Shown one piece after another: positions 25,343 to 37,800 of a DNA stretch of 64,000 bases. This stretch comes from Sipunculus nudus (Eukaryota > Annelida > Sipuncula > Golfingiida > Sipunculidae). A model generated the notes under the pieces. It saw only the letters and a program-made list of their open reading frames with translations, was not told the DNA's origin and made no database searches. Both the position numbers and the translations under genes were made by a program. Each line of letters begins with the position of its first letter. Positions within the stretch are counted from its first letter, which is position 1. The stretch is taken from NCBI GenBank assembly GCA_026874595.1, contig CM049318.1, positions 26,006,956 to 26,070,955 on the forward strand, read 5' to 3'.

Positions 25343-25521
25343 CAGCTTAGCTGACTATGAGTCATATGAGCCATAGTTGTGGGCCATTGTCCGTCCTCTG
25401 TCTTCCATCTGTCTAGCCGTCTGTCTATCTATCCGTCCATTGTACTGGCAAGTTTTGAAACCATTAGATCTACAAAGCCAAAATTTGGTATACTGTAAGA
25501 TGTCCCAAATGTCTCCTACAA
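25343..25521 (+). repeat. Truncated family A fragment
   Basis: It begins AGCTTAGCTGACTATGAGTC, then runs of GTCTGTC/CCGTCC, ACCATTAGATCTACAAAG and GATGTCCCAAATGTCTCCTAC. This is the same order as the starts of family A at 41750 and 51661. It is cut off where segment Z copy 2 begins. Confidence 0.7.
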
Positions 25522-25708
25522 GTTTACATCAGATTTTAGTGTAAAATTGTCCATAGAAGACACAAACATCAGGCTTTTTATAGATGATATATATCAATTT
25601 TGATACCTTCAGTGTGTTGAATTTAGTTCAAGTATTTGCCACCAGCTGTCAGCACTCAGAAACCAGAAAAGCTCACAGTAAAACCATTGTCAATCAACTG
25701 AAAATTAA
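25522..25708. repeat. Short duplicated segment Z, copy 2
   Basis: The partner of 22776-22960, with about 185 bases aligned and scattered differences. Confidence 0.7.
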
Positions 25709-25825
25709 CTTTCAGTTTATTTCATACCTATTAACTTATTTCAGACCACACAAAAATATAATTCTTTGAAATTGCTGCTATTATTTTTCATGGATCAGTT
25801 TTTCTTTTTAATTGTTCCTCGCTTC

Positions 25826-26000
25826 CGCAGAAGTGGGGGATATTGATTTGGGTTTGTCTGTCTGTCTGCCTGTCAGGTTTTCATTTCTGTGTGATAAATT
25901 ACCTAAATATTATCCATTTTCATATGAATTTGGGTCAGAGATTGCTTTCATGCATACCTTGGTTATAATTGGTTTTGGAATTTCTTTCTGAAAATTAATT
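25826..26000 (+). repeat. Dispersed repeat, family E (plus orientation)
   Basis: It opens CTTCCGCAGAAGTGGGGGA (a small stem-loop), then TTTGTCTGTCTGTCTG, then the same text as 19782-19978 in the opposite orientation. Confidence 0.7.
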
Positions 26001-29000
26001 CTTTCACCAGCAGGTGAAAGTGGCTAGTTTTCAAAAGATGGCCATAAATTGATTACATCACAAGGCCTAAAGAATTAATTGTTACCCTAACTGACTGCAA
26101 AAATCAACCCCGTCCAAAAAAATTTCTTTTCCATTCTTCTGAAACCTCCAAGTAGTTCACTTGTAAATAAGCTCAAAAATAAGCAGGGAGTTTTAGATGA
26201 GGCTAACATTAAAAATATGGATGGCACAACATCAAAACATTTGAAATAATTTCTATTTTCATAGATAATGGAATATACAGTTGAGCTGTTTATTAATCGA
26301 TCATAGATTATTTTGCTTAAAATGATGATTGATAATGAAACTAAGAAACTGACTTCACTTACTCAGATAATTAATGTGGTTGTATTATTGCTAATCATTA
26401 TATTATAATTACACCAAGTGCCTCAACCAACATGATCATCATCAGCCACATGGACATCAGATCAGTAGCCAGTTATATCAAAGATGTAACATCTGGATTG
26501 ATTTAATCATGAAGATCCACTGTAGTATGACAAATTGATTTCTTCACAGAAAAGCAGCCTGCCTGCCTGCCCTTGTTTAATTGTTCATTTGGCTATCCTG
26601 TCATCATATGCTTGCACATATAGGTGCAACTTAAATTAGATGTGATACCACTATAGTTGAGATTGAAAAATATTCATGAATATTCATAACTGGTAACTAA
26701 GTGTGTTGTTTAATAGAATAATGTCAAAGGTTGAAAAGGGGATTTCCCATACTTGCTTTAGGTTATTATCAAACATGAGGACCATTTCATTATATGAGAC
26801 TGAGCTTGGAACTTTTAGGTGCTATAAAGATTGTTGTTTATAAAAATGACCTTTGCCATAAATAATATATGACAGTTGTAGAGGTAATTGCTGCACGTCA
26901 AAATGATGACTGGGTGATTTGGAAAAAACATGGAGATTTTGTTTTCTGAGTAATGGAAATTTGGATCAGAACACTTGAAATTACAAATTAAATTTTATCA
27001 AAGGGAGCTAAGTAAATATTTTAATTCAATGCTAAGGGAATAAGAAAGTTGTCCATGTAAGAAAAAAATGTAAATCTCAGAGTGTTAAACTAAAAAGATG
27101 TCAAAGGAGGAATCATGCAAATACATTAGTTTTTGTTTTGGCCTACAGGAGGCAGCAGAAGCAATTCTCCTGATACATAGTCCACTTGTATGCTGTTATC
27201 ATGGGCCCTTGTACAGGGGTATCATGTAAGATAAATATTATCATGGATGACTAAATAAATATTTGTCAAGAGGGTTGTAGAGATTTGGTTCTCAGAAAAG
27301 GCTGTACATATAAAGGGACCATTTATTAGCATACATTGCCTTGTTGACAGGGACCTTTCCACAACTTAATTTTCAGCTGTGTTTAAACTTAAAGCAGGAG
27401 GTCAGTTTCCAACTAATTCTCTGTTTGCCATTGGCCCTGGTCTTTATTGGCATTTACTAAGAAAAGATAATATTTCATCTATTAATAAGTCCTAGATATT
27501 GAATTCAGTAGTAAGCGAATACAAACGTATGCAACTATATAGTTTTTGCATCAGCTGGAGTTTGGTTCAGAGCAAATCCCTATCAAATTCAGGCTGGACC
27601 AAATCCCAATCTGGATCTGTTCTGGACCAGTCAGGAATGGTCTAGATCAATCGCCGATTGGTCCAGATTGGGATTAGCTCCATGACAAATATAGTTTTAC
27701 AAGATGGTTTCTGGGTGTTCCTGTAACAAGGGTGAGATAGACACAAACTGGAGAACGGTTTACATTTCCTGTATTCCACATTAACATACAATGATGAATA
27801 AGACATGAGCAGACTTCAAGTTCCCTTTATGATTTCTCTCAATATGACAGTAATTTAGCCATGAATCTTGTAAAAAATGTCTATATAACTGAAGTACCAT
27901 ATGCTTCTGATGTAATCCATATGTATTCACCCTTATAGTTTTATCATAGAAACAATGAAGCTCTTAAGTAATTATTGGACAGTTGCCATTACATAGAATA
28001 GTGATTTAATATTTGACCGGAATATGTGTGTAACCAGTTTAATTTACAAAAGCATGCATATTTTCAAATAAATGAATTCAGACATGTGAACAAATAAGAA
28101 AACCTGGTTAGAAAGAAACTGTAGACCATCTTTATGAAAAAAATATACTTTTTGTGATTTTTTGTTTGGTTGTGAAGTAGTGGTTTTAAAGATTGATTTT
28201 TTTTTTATATTTTCAACAATATTGTATGTTGTGTATTGGTTCTTACTGCATAAACTATTAGGAGTAATTTGCATTATTACATGTTAATAATTGCCTTTGA
28301 TTAAGCTGATACACAATGATAGATAAGATTCTTGATTTATTGAATTAATCATTGATTACATTACACTTACTGTATATAAAAAATGTTGACTTGGACAATT
28401 AATTTTTCTTTAGCAATATGAACACTGAATGATCTAGGTTTCGCATTTCTTTAACTTTCCATTATTGAAATACATAATGTGCTGGTGAAAGTAATGTAAT
28501 GTGAATATAATATAGCCATAAATTATGTAATTCAGGGAGAACAACTTTAAAAAAAATCTTTAAAAAAATTGTAACAAAAATATTTAGAGATTATATGAAG
28601 TGTTAAAAGGCATATCAAACCTAGTTGTTACATCCAGTAGTTTTGCTGACATCATTTAGCTTTATAGCAATTAAAGTGACCTTCACAATGATAATACATC
28701 TATTTAACCATTCCATAAAATCCAGTGAATACATTTTATAGTTTGCAATGCTTAATTGATATATTTATTACTGTCTTTTGTTCAACAGCTGCTACATAAA
28801 CATGGCAGTGCACATTTAGATATATTAAATAACTGAAAGGTAATTTACAACTTCCCCTTACTAGAAATTAAGGTTGAAGCCATTCAGTACTGTGGGCACT
28901 TTACCAGAGGGTAATTGACAACTTCCCCCCTTCAGCAAGCCAAGGTTAAAGTCATTCAGTGTAAGCATGTTTAATGAATGAACATTGGTGTTCCCATGCC

Positions 29001-29300
29001 CTTTCATAACAAGGTGTGATTTATAGAACTTCCTTGTGTAACAAACCATCTAAAAGAACTGTTATATGCACGCAATGTTAGGTACATCAGGTACATTAGC
29101 AGGTAAGGGTTGTATATATAAACCCACTGACACAGCCTCAGTAACCATTAAAATTATTGCACCTGTTAACCGTTAAACCACAGCTGGATAAGATGGTATC
29201 AGGTACAAATTATAACAACTAACGATTAACGAAACAGATGTTGTTGTCATTTGGTAACGAGAGCATTTCTTCATCTTAACAAATTGTGGATTGTTTTTGC
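26001..29300. other. Noncoding stretch, no gene seen
   Basis: AT-rich unique-looking sequence. The only structure I noted is an inverted repeat at 27602-27615 and 27662-27675 (AATCCCAATCTGGA and its exact complement, 46-base gap), with GGACCA words around it. Confidence 0.5.
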
Positions 29301-29310
29301 ACAGATTTTT

Positions 29311-30504
29311 ATGCCCCCGCCACAAAGTGGCTGGGGCATATAGTTTTACCCATGTCCGTCCTTCCGTCATTCCAAAATCAAACAGTTGTACAGACTTTTT
29401 TTCGCAATGCCTGCAGATATTGGCCTGATTTTTGGTGTGTGGGCAGATAATGACCATGCAGTTACAGATCGAGTTTGCGTTTCATCCCGGTTGACCTATT
29501 TTGACCATTTTACGGCTCCTTAACTTAGAAAATTTCATGAAAAACATAAATTTTCATGACAAATACACATGTACAGACTTTTTTTTGCAATGGCTGCAGA
29601 TATTGGCCTGATTTTTGGTGTGTGGGCAGATATTGACCAGTTACAGATCGAGTTCGCGTTTCATCCAGTTGACCCATTTTTGACCATTTTACGGCTCCTG
29701 AACATAGCAAATTTCATGAAAAATAGAAATTTTCATGACAAATACATATGTATGGACTTTTTTCACAATGCCTACAGATATTGGCCTGATTTTTGGTGTG
29801 TGGGCAGATATTGACCAGTTACAGATCACGTTCGCATTTCGTCCCAGTTGACCTACTTTTGACCGTTTTATGGCTCTTGAACATAGAACATTTCATGAAA
29901 AATAGAAATTTTCATGACAAATACACATGTACAGACTTTTTTTTGCAATGGCTGCAGATATTGGCCTGATTTTTGGTGCGTGGGCAGATAATGACCAGTA
30001 ACAGATTGAGTTCACGTTTTGTCCCAATTGACCTACTTTTGACTGTTTGACGGTGCCCTAACATAGAAAATTTCATAAAAAATATAAATTTTCATGACAA
30101 GTGCACATGTACGGACTTTTTTTCGCAATGACTGCAGATACGGGCCTGATTTTTGGTGTGTGGGCAGATAATGACCATCTACAGATCAAGTTCTTGTTTT
30201 GTCCCAGTTGACCTACTTTTGACCTTGACTGCTCCTGAATATAGAAAGTTTCATGAAAAATAGAAATTTTCATAACAAATGCATATGTACGTACTTTTTT
30301 TCCGCATTGCCTGCAGATACCACCCTGATTTTTTATGTGTGGCCAGATAATGACCAGTTACAGATTGAGTTTGCATTTCGTCCCCGTTGACCTACTTTTG
30401 ACCATACGAAACCTCCTAAACTTAAAAAATTTTACAAAATTTAACAAATGTTTTTAATTTGCCCCAGGGGGGGGGCATTCGTGTCGTTCCGACACATCTA
30501 GTTT
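29311..30504 (+). repeat. Family C element, complete, with six internal tandem units
   Basis: The 5' end after TTTTT is a stem-loop (ATGCCCC...GTGGC/GGGGCAT, 29311-29339) followed by GTCCGTCC. Then come six units of about 180 bp, each with CTGCAGATATTGGCCTGA, TTTTTGGTGTGTGGGC, GTTGACCTA and TTTCATGAAAAA. The 3' end holds GGGGGGGGGCAT (inverted to the start), a second stem-loop GTGTCG/CGACAC at 30481-30495, and ATCTAGTTT. Reading frames inside are unit-length repeats, not proteins. Confidence 0.8.
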
Positions 30505-31068
30505 CATTATTTATTTTGAAGATTCACGTCTCCACAAAAATAAAAAATCAGGCAATGATAATTAGACTTTTAGTGTGTTTGGCAAAAAATGCAAACAGAT
30601 CAAAAATAGTATGAAGAATGCAGCATTTGCTCTATGTACAAGGATAATACAAGGTTAATTTCCATACTCTGTAAAAGTGAAGAATTTTGAAATTTAAAAT
30701 TGAAAAATTCATGAAATTTAAGAATGTTCCAACAGGCTAAGGGCTCTGGGCACTACTGCATGGCATACTGAAAAAAGCAATCATCTGTGTGGTTCATTAA
30801 GAAAACAATACATTTTGGCTGAAGAAACAATGGTCCATTGATACATTTAATTTTAAGTATTCTTTAACATTATTTTTCATACACAAATTGTTTTACATGA
30901 TTTTAATTGCTTGTATCATATGTAACAGTTTCAGTAATAAAGCTTTGTTATAAGGTTATCATTATGTAAAAGTGTTGAAGGTGTGAAAAATTGATCTGCT
31001 GAAATTGTAGGTAACCATATTTCATCCAGAGACACTGGCTACTGTGGTCATGGGGTAGTGCACAGGAT
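30505..31068. other. Noncoding stretch, no gene seen
   Basis: AT-rich spacer between two family C copies, with no recognisable feature. Confidence 0.5.
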
Positions 31069-31580
31069 TTAAAGGGACATAATCAGGGGCAATTTAACAT
31101 AGAAAATTTCATAAAAAGGTGCATATGCATGGACTTTTTTTCGCAGTGCCTGCAGATACAGGCCTGATTTTTGGTGTGTAGGCAGATAATGACCAGTTAC
31201 AGATCGAGTTCTTGTTTTTCTCTCAGTTGACCTACTTTTGACCATTTGACTGCTCCTGAACATAGAAAGTTTCATGAAAAATATAAATTTTCATAACAAA
31301 TGCATATGTACTGACTTTTTTCGCATGGCCTGCAGATATTGGCCTGATTTTTGTTGTGTGGGCAAATATAGACCAGTTACAGATCGAGTTCGCGTTTCGT
31401 CCCGGTTGACCTACTTTTGACCGTTTTACGGCTCCTGAACATAGAAAATTTCATGAAAAATATGAAATTTCATATCAAATACACATGTACGGACTTTTTT
31501 TCGCAGTGCCTGCAGATATTGGCCTGATTTTTGGTGTGGGGACAGACAGAGACCAGTTACAGATCGAGATCGCGTTTTGC
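31069..31580 (+). repeat. Family C fragment with three tandem units
   Basis: Three units of the 180-bp type (CTGCAGATA...GCCTGATTTTTGG at about 31150, 31330 and 31510) without either terminal stem-loop: a truncated copy. Confidence 0.75.
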
Positions 31581-31909
31581 TTTATACAAAAGTTTACTAG
31601 CAGAAACATTTCAGTACACAGGCTCAGTATCTCACATACAGCAGTTTAGCACCTTGTTATGGTTTCAACCAGCAGGAACATGTATTACATTTTTTGGGCC
31701 AAGTCAGTCAGGGAATCTCCAGATTGACATGTGTTATAGCCTGGCAATGCATGTGCTGTGTTTATGTTTACACCTGTAATTGCGCCCGGTCGACTGTTTT
31801 AATCACTCATTTTTATCGGAGAAAGCAAATGTTTCAGGGCAATAGTTTGGCAGGTACCAATTCATTTAAAGGGAAGAGGCTATTTTTTGTGTTAATTCAA
31901 CATGCTTTA
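31581..31909. other. Noncoding stretch, no gene seen
   Basis: Unique-looking sequence between the family C fragment and the SINE-like segment. Short frames show no recognisable product. Confidence 0.4.
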
Positions 31910-32230
31910 TAGGTGACTGGGCCCCTATAAATCCATGAGGTTGTGAGTTTTAATCTTAGTGGAGGAGTGGTGAGGTTTTTCAGAGTTGGTCTCCACCACA
32001 TGTGAGGGCTCTGCAGGTTGAATGGCTATGCCCCACAACTGTGTATCATTCACAAACAAGTGCATCTTTGGAGGTTCCTCTGTGTTAAGACTCAGCAGTG
32101 GGGATGATTACATACCCAGGACCCACAGGTTGGGTAGACACTGGGCCTGGGTGACATCAGGGTATGAAATAACCTTGATAGGAAGCGAGTGTTACTTACC
32201 TGTCACATAATCTAAAACCAAATAAAAAAA
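31910..32230 (+). mobile_element. Probable tRNA-derived SINE, degraded
   Basis: GAGGTTGTGAGTTTTAATCT at about 31939-31958 resembles a tRNA B box (GGTTCGAATC type). The 3' end runs CTAAAACCAAATAAAAAAA, a SINE-like A-rich tail. The A box is not clear. It directly abuts a tandem-unit block, as if inserted in it. Confidence 0.4.
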
Positions 32231-33330
32231 TTGCATGTATATAGATCTCATAGCTCTTTATCATATGCAAAACTGGTGGCACACCTGCAACAGTTTTTGC
32301 ACAGCATCTGTTTGTCTGCTGTGGAATATAATCACTCATATCTTGGCAGTGGTTTGACTTATCTGTGACAGATTTTGCATGTATTACATCTTTGATAGCT
32401 TTCTTGATTTTATGGCAGGTGATGCCACCTACATTTATGTTTACGCTGCAGACATCCTTGCTAATATCTAAGGACGGGTTAGAGATATCGACCTGTAATT
32501 TTGCATGAGTGTAGATCTTTCATATAGCTCTACAGCTTACATTAATTTGGTGGCCCAACTTACACCAATTTTTGCATGGTGTCTATCTGTTCATATGCCT
32601 AGGGTAAAAATCATTGATATCTCAGCGATGGTTTGAGTTATCCAATTTGAATTTTGCATATGTATACATCTTTAATAGCTTTCTCGTTCAAATATCAGGT
32701 GGCCCCACATAGATCTCACATAGCTCTTTATCATAGGCTAAATGGGTGGCACCATCTGCAACCATTCTTGCACAGCATCCTTCGGTTTGTCTGCCATGGG
32801 ATAAAATCACTCATATTTCAGTAGTGGTTTGACCTATCTGCCTAAAATTTTGCATATGTATACATATTAGATAGAATTCTGGATTTGTTTTGCAGGTGGC
32901 ACCACCTACATATACATTCTGGCTGCTGACATCCATGCTAATATATCAGGACTGGTTTGATGTATTGGCATGACATTTTGCATGAGTATAGATCATACAT
33001 ATAGCTCTACAGCTTACATGAATTTGGTGGCCTTACTCACAACATTTTTTCATGATGTCCATCTGTTCATCTGCCTTGGGTAAAAATCACTCATATCTCA
33101 GGGGTGGTTTGATTTATCCACCTAAAATTTTGCATATGTATACATCTTTTAGAGCTTTCTAGTTCATATATCAAGTGGTGCCATCACATTCATGTTACAT
33201 GGCAGACATCTCTGCTAATATGCAACACATCTCACTATTTCCCCTTGCCACTCAATCCATGCCTCACTTCACATGTCCCATTCTGAATTTGGCAGATACG
33301 CGTATTGTCAACTACGCCTATTCTAGTTAA
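32231..33330 (+). repeat. Tandem-unit block D, copy 1
   Basis: About four units of roughly 280-300 bp, each with a TGCAACCATTTTTGCACAG-like word, CATCTGTTCATCTGCC, ATCACTCATATCTC, GTGGTTTGA, ATTTTGCATATGTATACATC and a GGTGGCACCACCTAC-like word. The same units occupy 53255-54205 inside family B copy 3. This block is therefore probably a remnant of a B-type element. Confidence 0.75.
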
Positions 33331-34837
33331 TTGATATTTTCATGAACAAGTGAAATGCAAAGCTTGAATAATAATACTAACAGGCCTGTGGTCACAATGG
33401 CTATGGGGGAAAAAAGCTCTTATCGTATTATCAAAGCTCTTGAAATAATACTAATGAGTCAAATTGACAATTTTATGTAGGATATACCCTATGCATATTG
33501 TTCACAGCCATGACAGGACATGTTCAGACACATGGCAGGAGCATACTTAGTAAGTTACAGTTGTTTTATTTCCAGGCATGAGATGATGCAGGTTGCAAGA
33601 AAAGAAACCTCCCAGCTGAATTGAGCTTAACCATATGCACGGAAACAGCTGACAAGAAATGCACAAAATTTTATTAAATCTATATTTATGAAGTCTTTTC
33701 CACAAAAGAAATAAAATAAGATGGGCCAGATGAGGGTGGTTAAATGATTTCTTAGGCATCATTAAGCAATAAATCTTAGAAATAATAATAACTAGATATA
33801 AAGAAGATTTTCCAGAATGTGTGGAAGTCATTTTGAAGAATAAAATACTTTAAAATAATATTTGAGGTGTATTTACAACTGTATGTTATACATGTCTTGG
33901 TAATGTTATTGGCAATATTGTCACGATATTGTGTTTAAAGATATTTGGACTACCTGTACCATGTCAGGATTCCAGAATAATTTACCTCATGTACCGACTT
34001 TCCCAGGTTGACTGTTATGATATATGTCATGTGTTCTCAATTGAGGTACATGCACTTTAACATGTAGAGCTGTCTGAATGCCATCTGGTATTATTACTGC
34101 ATGTAATGACGATCTATGAATGTCTAACCTATCTGACAGAGTCACAATAAAATATACTCAGTAAACATCAGGGCTGTATTACCAAATGAATCTTAGGCAC
34201 AAGTTTGTACAGTATATCAGAAACTGATAAAAATAGTACAAGAAAACCAAATGTGTTGGTGTGAGTGACCTTTGAAATTTAAGAAAAAGTGGATTCAGTG
34301 GACAGTTCTATCAGTTAATAAAGTTTTATTACTTACAACAGCTAGTAAGGGAGTGATTATTTTGTAACTGGACAAAGGGCAAAGCTTGAAGGTCACAAAA
34401 GGTCAAGGTTCAAGGTCATTTGGAGATGTGTTCATCTGTGGGTTCCTGATATGTCATTGGGAGCCTCGTGACCTGTATCACCCATCAAATGTTCGCTGCA
34501 TGATGCTGTGCATGAAATAAAGAAATAAAATTACATGACACATTTTCATTATACATATATGAATTCATGATCACAACCTGTGAATACAAAGCAAGGGTTT
34601 GTTCTCGCTCAGCTTCCTGGTACTAGAATAGGTCAGTTGACTGCAAAATCACCTCAAGGGCAAAGTGATAGCAAACAGAAACAAAGTCAGGTATTGCACA
34701 TTAAGTTGTTTGGTATTAAAATCACACAGATTTTCTTAGTTTTTCTTTCTTTGTCATATTTGCCATGAAAATTACACCACTTTCTCAAAGTAAGGAATTG
34801 CTTTATACTAGTATGCCCATTGCTACACACACACACA
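33331..34837. other. Noncoding stretch, no gene seen
   Basis: AT-rich sequence. GGTCACAAAAGGTCAAGG-type words occur near 34395-34420. A possible terminal exon after TTTATTTCCAG at 33574 is too short to support. Confidence 0.45.
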
Positions 34838-37800
34838 AATTAACACCAATAATTATTGTACTCACTGCTATCAACCGGACGTTAACCTATGCTGTCTCAA
34901 AAACTGTTAGAGCTAGCAGCCCCAAATCTTGTAGAAGAATCAGTCCCATGTCAAACTTTATTGGATTTGGCTTATTTTTTTTTTTTGCTATCTGTATTTA
35001 CTTAGATTTTATAAGGAAAAGTTAAGCCGGAAAACCTTTAAAAATCTTCTTCTCCGATACTTCTCTGAAACCATCTCTCTCAAGTTTGTTTGAATGGTTT
35101 AAGTTGGTTGAATTTTGTCTGTGTTACAGGAACGCTGCTGAAGATAGTCATTTGGCCAACAAAGAGACTAAAATTATAATATCAGAAATGGCTAGAGTTA
35201 TCTTCACCAAATTTTATGCAGATGTTGGTCACATGACTCATATTTGAAAATGAGGTATTGGTGGTGCCACCTGCATAAACCTTTTATCACTGGTCATCAG
35301 TTCAATAACTCATACTTTCTCAGGAATGGCAAGAACTAGAATCCCCAAATTGTTAATTATTCACAGAAATGATTCCAGAGACAAGCTCTCTCAATTTTGT
35401 TCAAATGGTTTGGGTTTGATGAATTTTGCTGAGTTACAGGAGTTTGAACTTAGTCATTTGGCCAAGTAAGTATACTAACATAACAGTCGCAAACTACAGG
35501 TGCTAGCATCACCAAGTTTTGTGCAAATTTTGGTCACATGACTCATATTTGAAATTGCAGTTTTTGTGGCGCCAAATACATAGACAGGCAAAACATAATA
35601 ATTTTAGCCTCTTTCAACTTAAAAACTTTTTATGATGAAACTGTCAAGCTGAATGGTTCATTTTTTTTTAGCTCAGCTGACTGTAAGTCATCTGAGCTAT
35701 AGGGATCACCTTTTGTCTGTCGTCCGTCCGGCCGTCCGGGCGTCTGTCCGTTAACAGGGCACAAATCGTAACCGCTAGAACTGGAATCTTCTTACTTGAC
35801 ATCCTGTGAGGTCCATGAAAAATCTCCTTGGAAACCAGAAATTAGGTCTCTGTTACCCATATCCTTCGAGCTATTGGGCCCCAAAGTACCCCCCAGAAAA
35901 GTCCAAAATTTCATACAAAAACTTCAATATCTCATTAACTACTTGAATGAAGGTCATGATTTGTGGCATAACTATTGATCATGAGAGGTTCCATCAGTTC
36001 CTGAAGACTGGTGGCGCCAACTGTATTTTTCGATTTTTTACGAATTTTTTTCTCTATTTTTGAGACCTTTAAAAATGTGAACATCTGTTAACAAGGCACA
36101 AATCGTAACGACTGGACTTAGAATCTTCATTCTCGACACACTGAGAGACCTATGAAAAGTCTCCATGGAAACCTGAAATTAGGTCTCTGTTACCCATATC
36201 CTTCCAGCTATGGGGCCCCAAACTACCCCCCAGAAAAGTAAAAAATTTCATACAAAAACTTTAATATCTCATTAAATACTTGACTGATGGTCATGATTTT
36301 TGGCATACATATTGATCATGAGATGTTCCGTCACTTCCTGCAGACTGGTGGCACCACCTGTATCGTTAAATTTTTTAAGAATTTTTTTCTCTATTTTTGA
36401 GACCTTTCAAAATGTAAACATCAGTTAACAAGGCACAAATCGTAAAGACTGGACCTAGAATCTTAATTCTTGACACACTGAGAGGTCCATGAAAAATATC
36501 CTTGGAAACCAGAAATTAGGTCTCTGTTAACCATATCCTTCGAGCTATGGGGCCCTTAAGTACCCCCCCCCCCCCCCGAGTAGTCAAAAATTTCATACAA
36601 AAACTTCAATATCTCAATAACTACATCACTGATGGTCATGATTTTTGGCATACATATTGATCATGAGATGTTCCATCAGTTCCTGCAGACTTGTGGCACC
36701 ACCTGTATTGTTCGATTTGTTTACAATTTTTTTTCCCTCTATTTTTGAGACCTTTGAGGATGCTGTCATCTGTTAACGTGGCACAAATCATAACGACTGG
36801 ACCTAGAATCTTCATTCTCGACACACTGAAAGACCTATGAAAAGTCTCCATGGAAACCAAAATTAGGTCTCTGTTACCCATATTCTTCGAGCTATGGAGC
36901 CCTAAAGTACCCCCAAGAAAAGTAAAAAATTTCATACAAAAACTTCAATATCTCATTAACTACTTGACTGATGGTCATGATTTGTGGCATAACTATTGAT
37001 CATGAGATGTGTCATCTGTTCCTGCAGACTGGTGGCGCCACCTGTATTGTTCGATTTTTTACGATTTTTTCCTCTATTTTTGAGACCTTTAAGGATGCTG
37101 TCATCTGTTAGCATGGCACAAATCGTAACGACTGGACCTAGAATCTTCATTCTCGACACACTAGAAGACCTATGAAAAGTCTCCATGGAAACTAGAAATT
37201 AGGTCTCTGTTACTGTTACCCATATCCTTCGAGCTATGGGGCCCCAAAGTACCCCCCCAGAGTAGTCAAAAATTTCATACAAAAACTTCAATATCTCAAT
37301 AACTACATCACTGATGGTCATGATTTGTGGCATAACTATTGATCATGAGAGGTTCCATCAGTTCCTGAAGACTGGTGGCGCCACCTATATTGTTTGATTT
37401 TTTTACGATTTCTTCCTCTATTTTTGAGACCTTTAAAGATATGAACATCTGTTAACAGGGCACAAATCATAAAGCTGGACCTAGAATCTTCATTCTTGAC
37501 ACACAGGGAGACCCATGAAAATTCTCCATGGAAACCTGAAATTAGGTCTCTGTTACCCATATTCTTTAGGCTGTATGGCTCCAAAATACCCCCCAGAATA
37601 ATGGAAAATTTGATACAAAAAGTGCAGTATCTCAATAACTACAACACTGATGGTCATGATTTTTGGCATACATATTGATCATGAGCTGTTCCATCAGTTT
37701 CTGCAGAGAGGGTGCGCCACCTCTATTTTTTTCAAATTTTTACGAATTTTTTTTCTCTTTTTTCGAGACCTTTGAAGATGTGGTTATCTATCAAGAGGGT

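Noticed and set aside
33574-33620. Possible last exon after TTTATTTCCAG (HEMMQVARKETSQLN then stop) with AATAAA near 33711
   Set aside because: Fifteen codons and an AATAAA are expected by chance in AT-rich DNA, and no upstream exon in phase was found.
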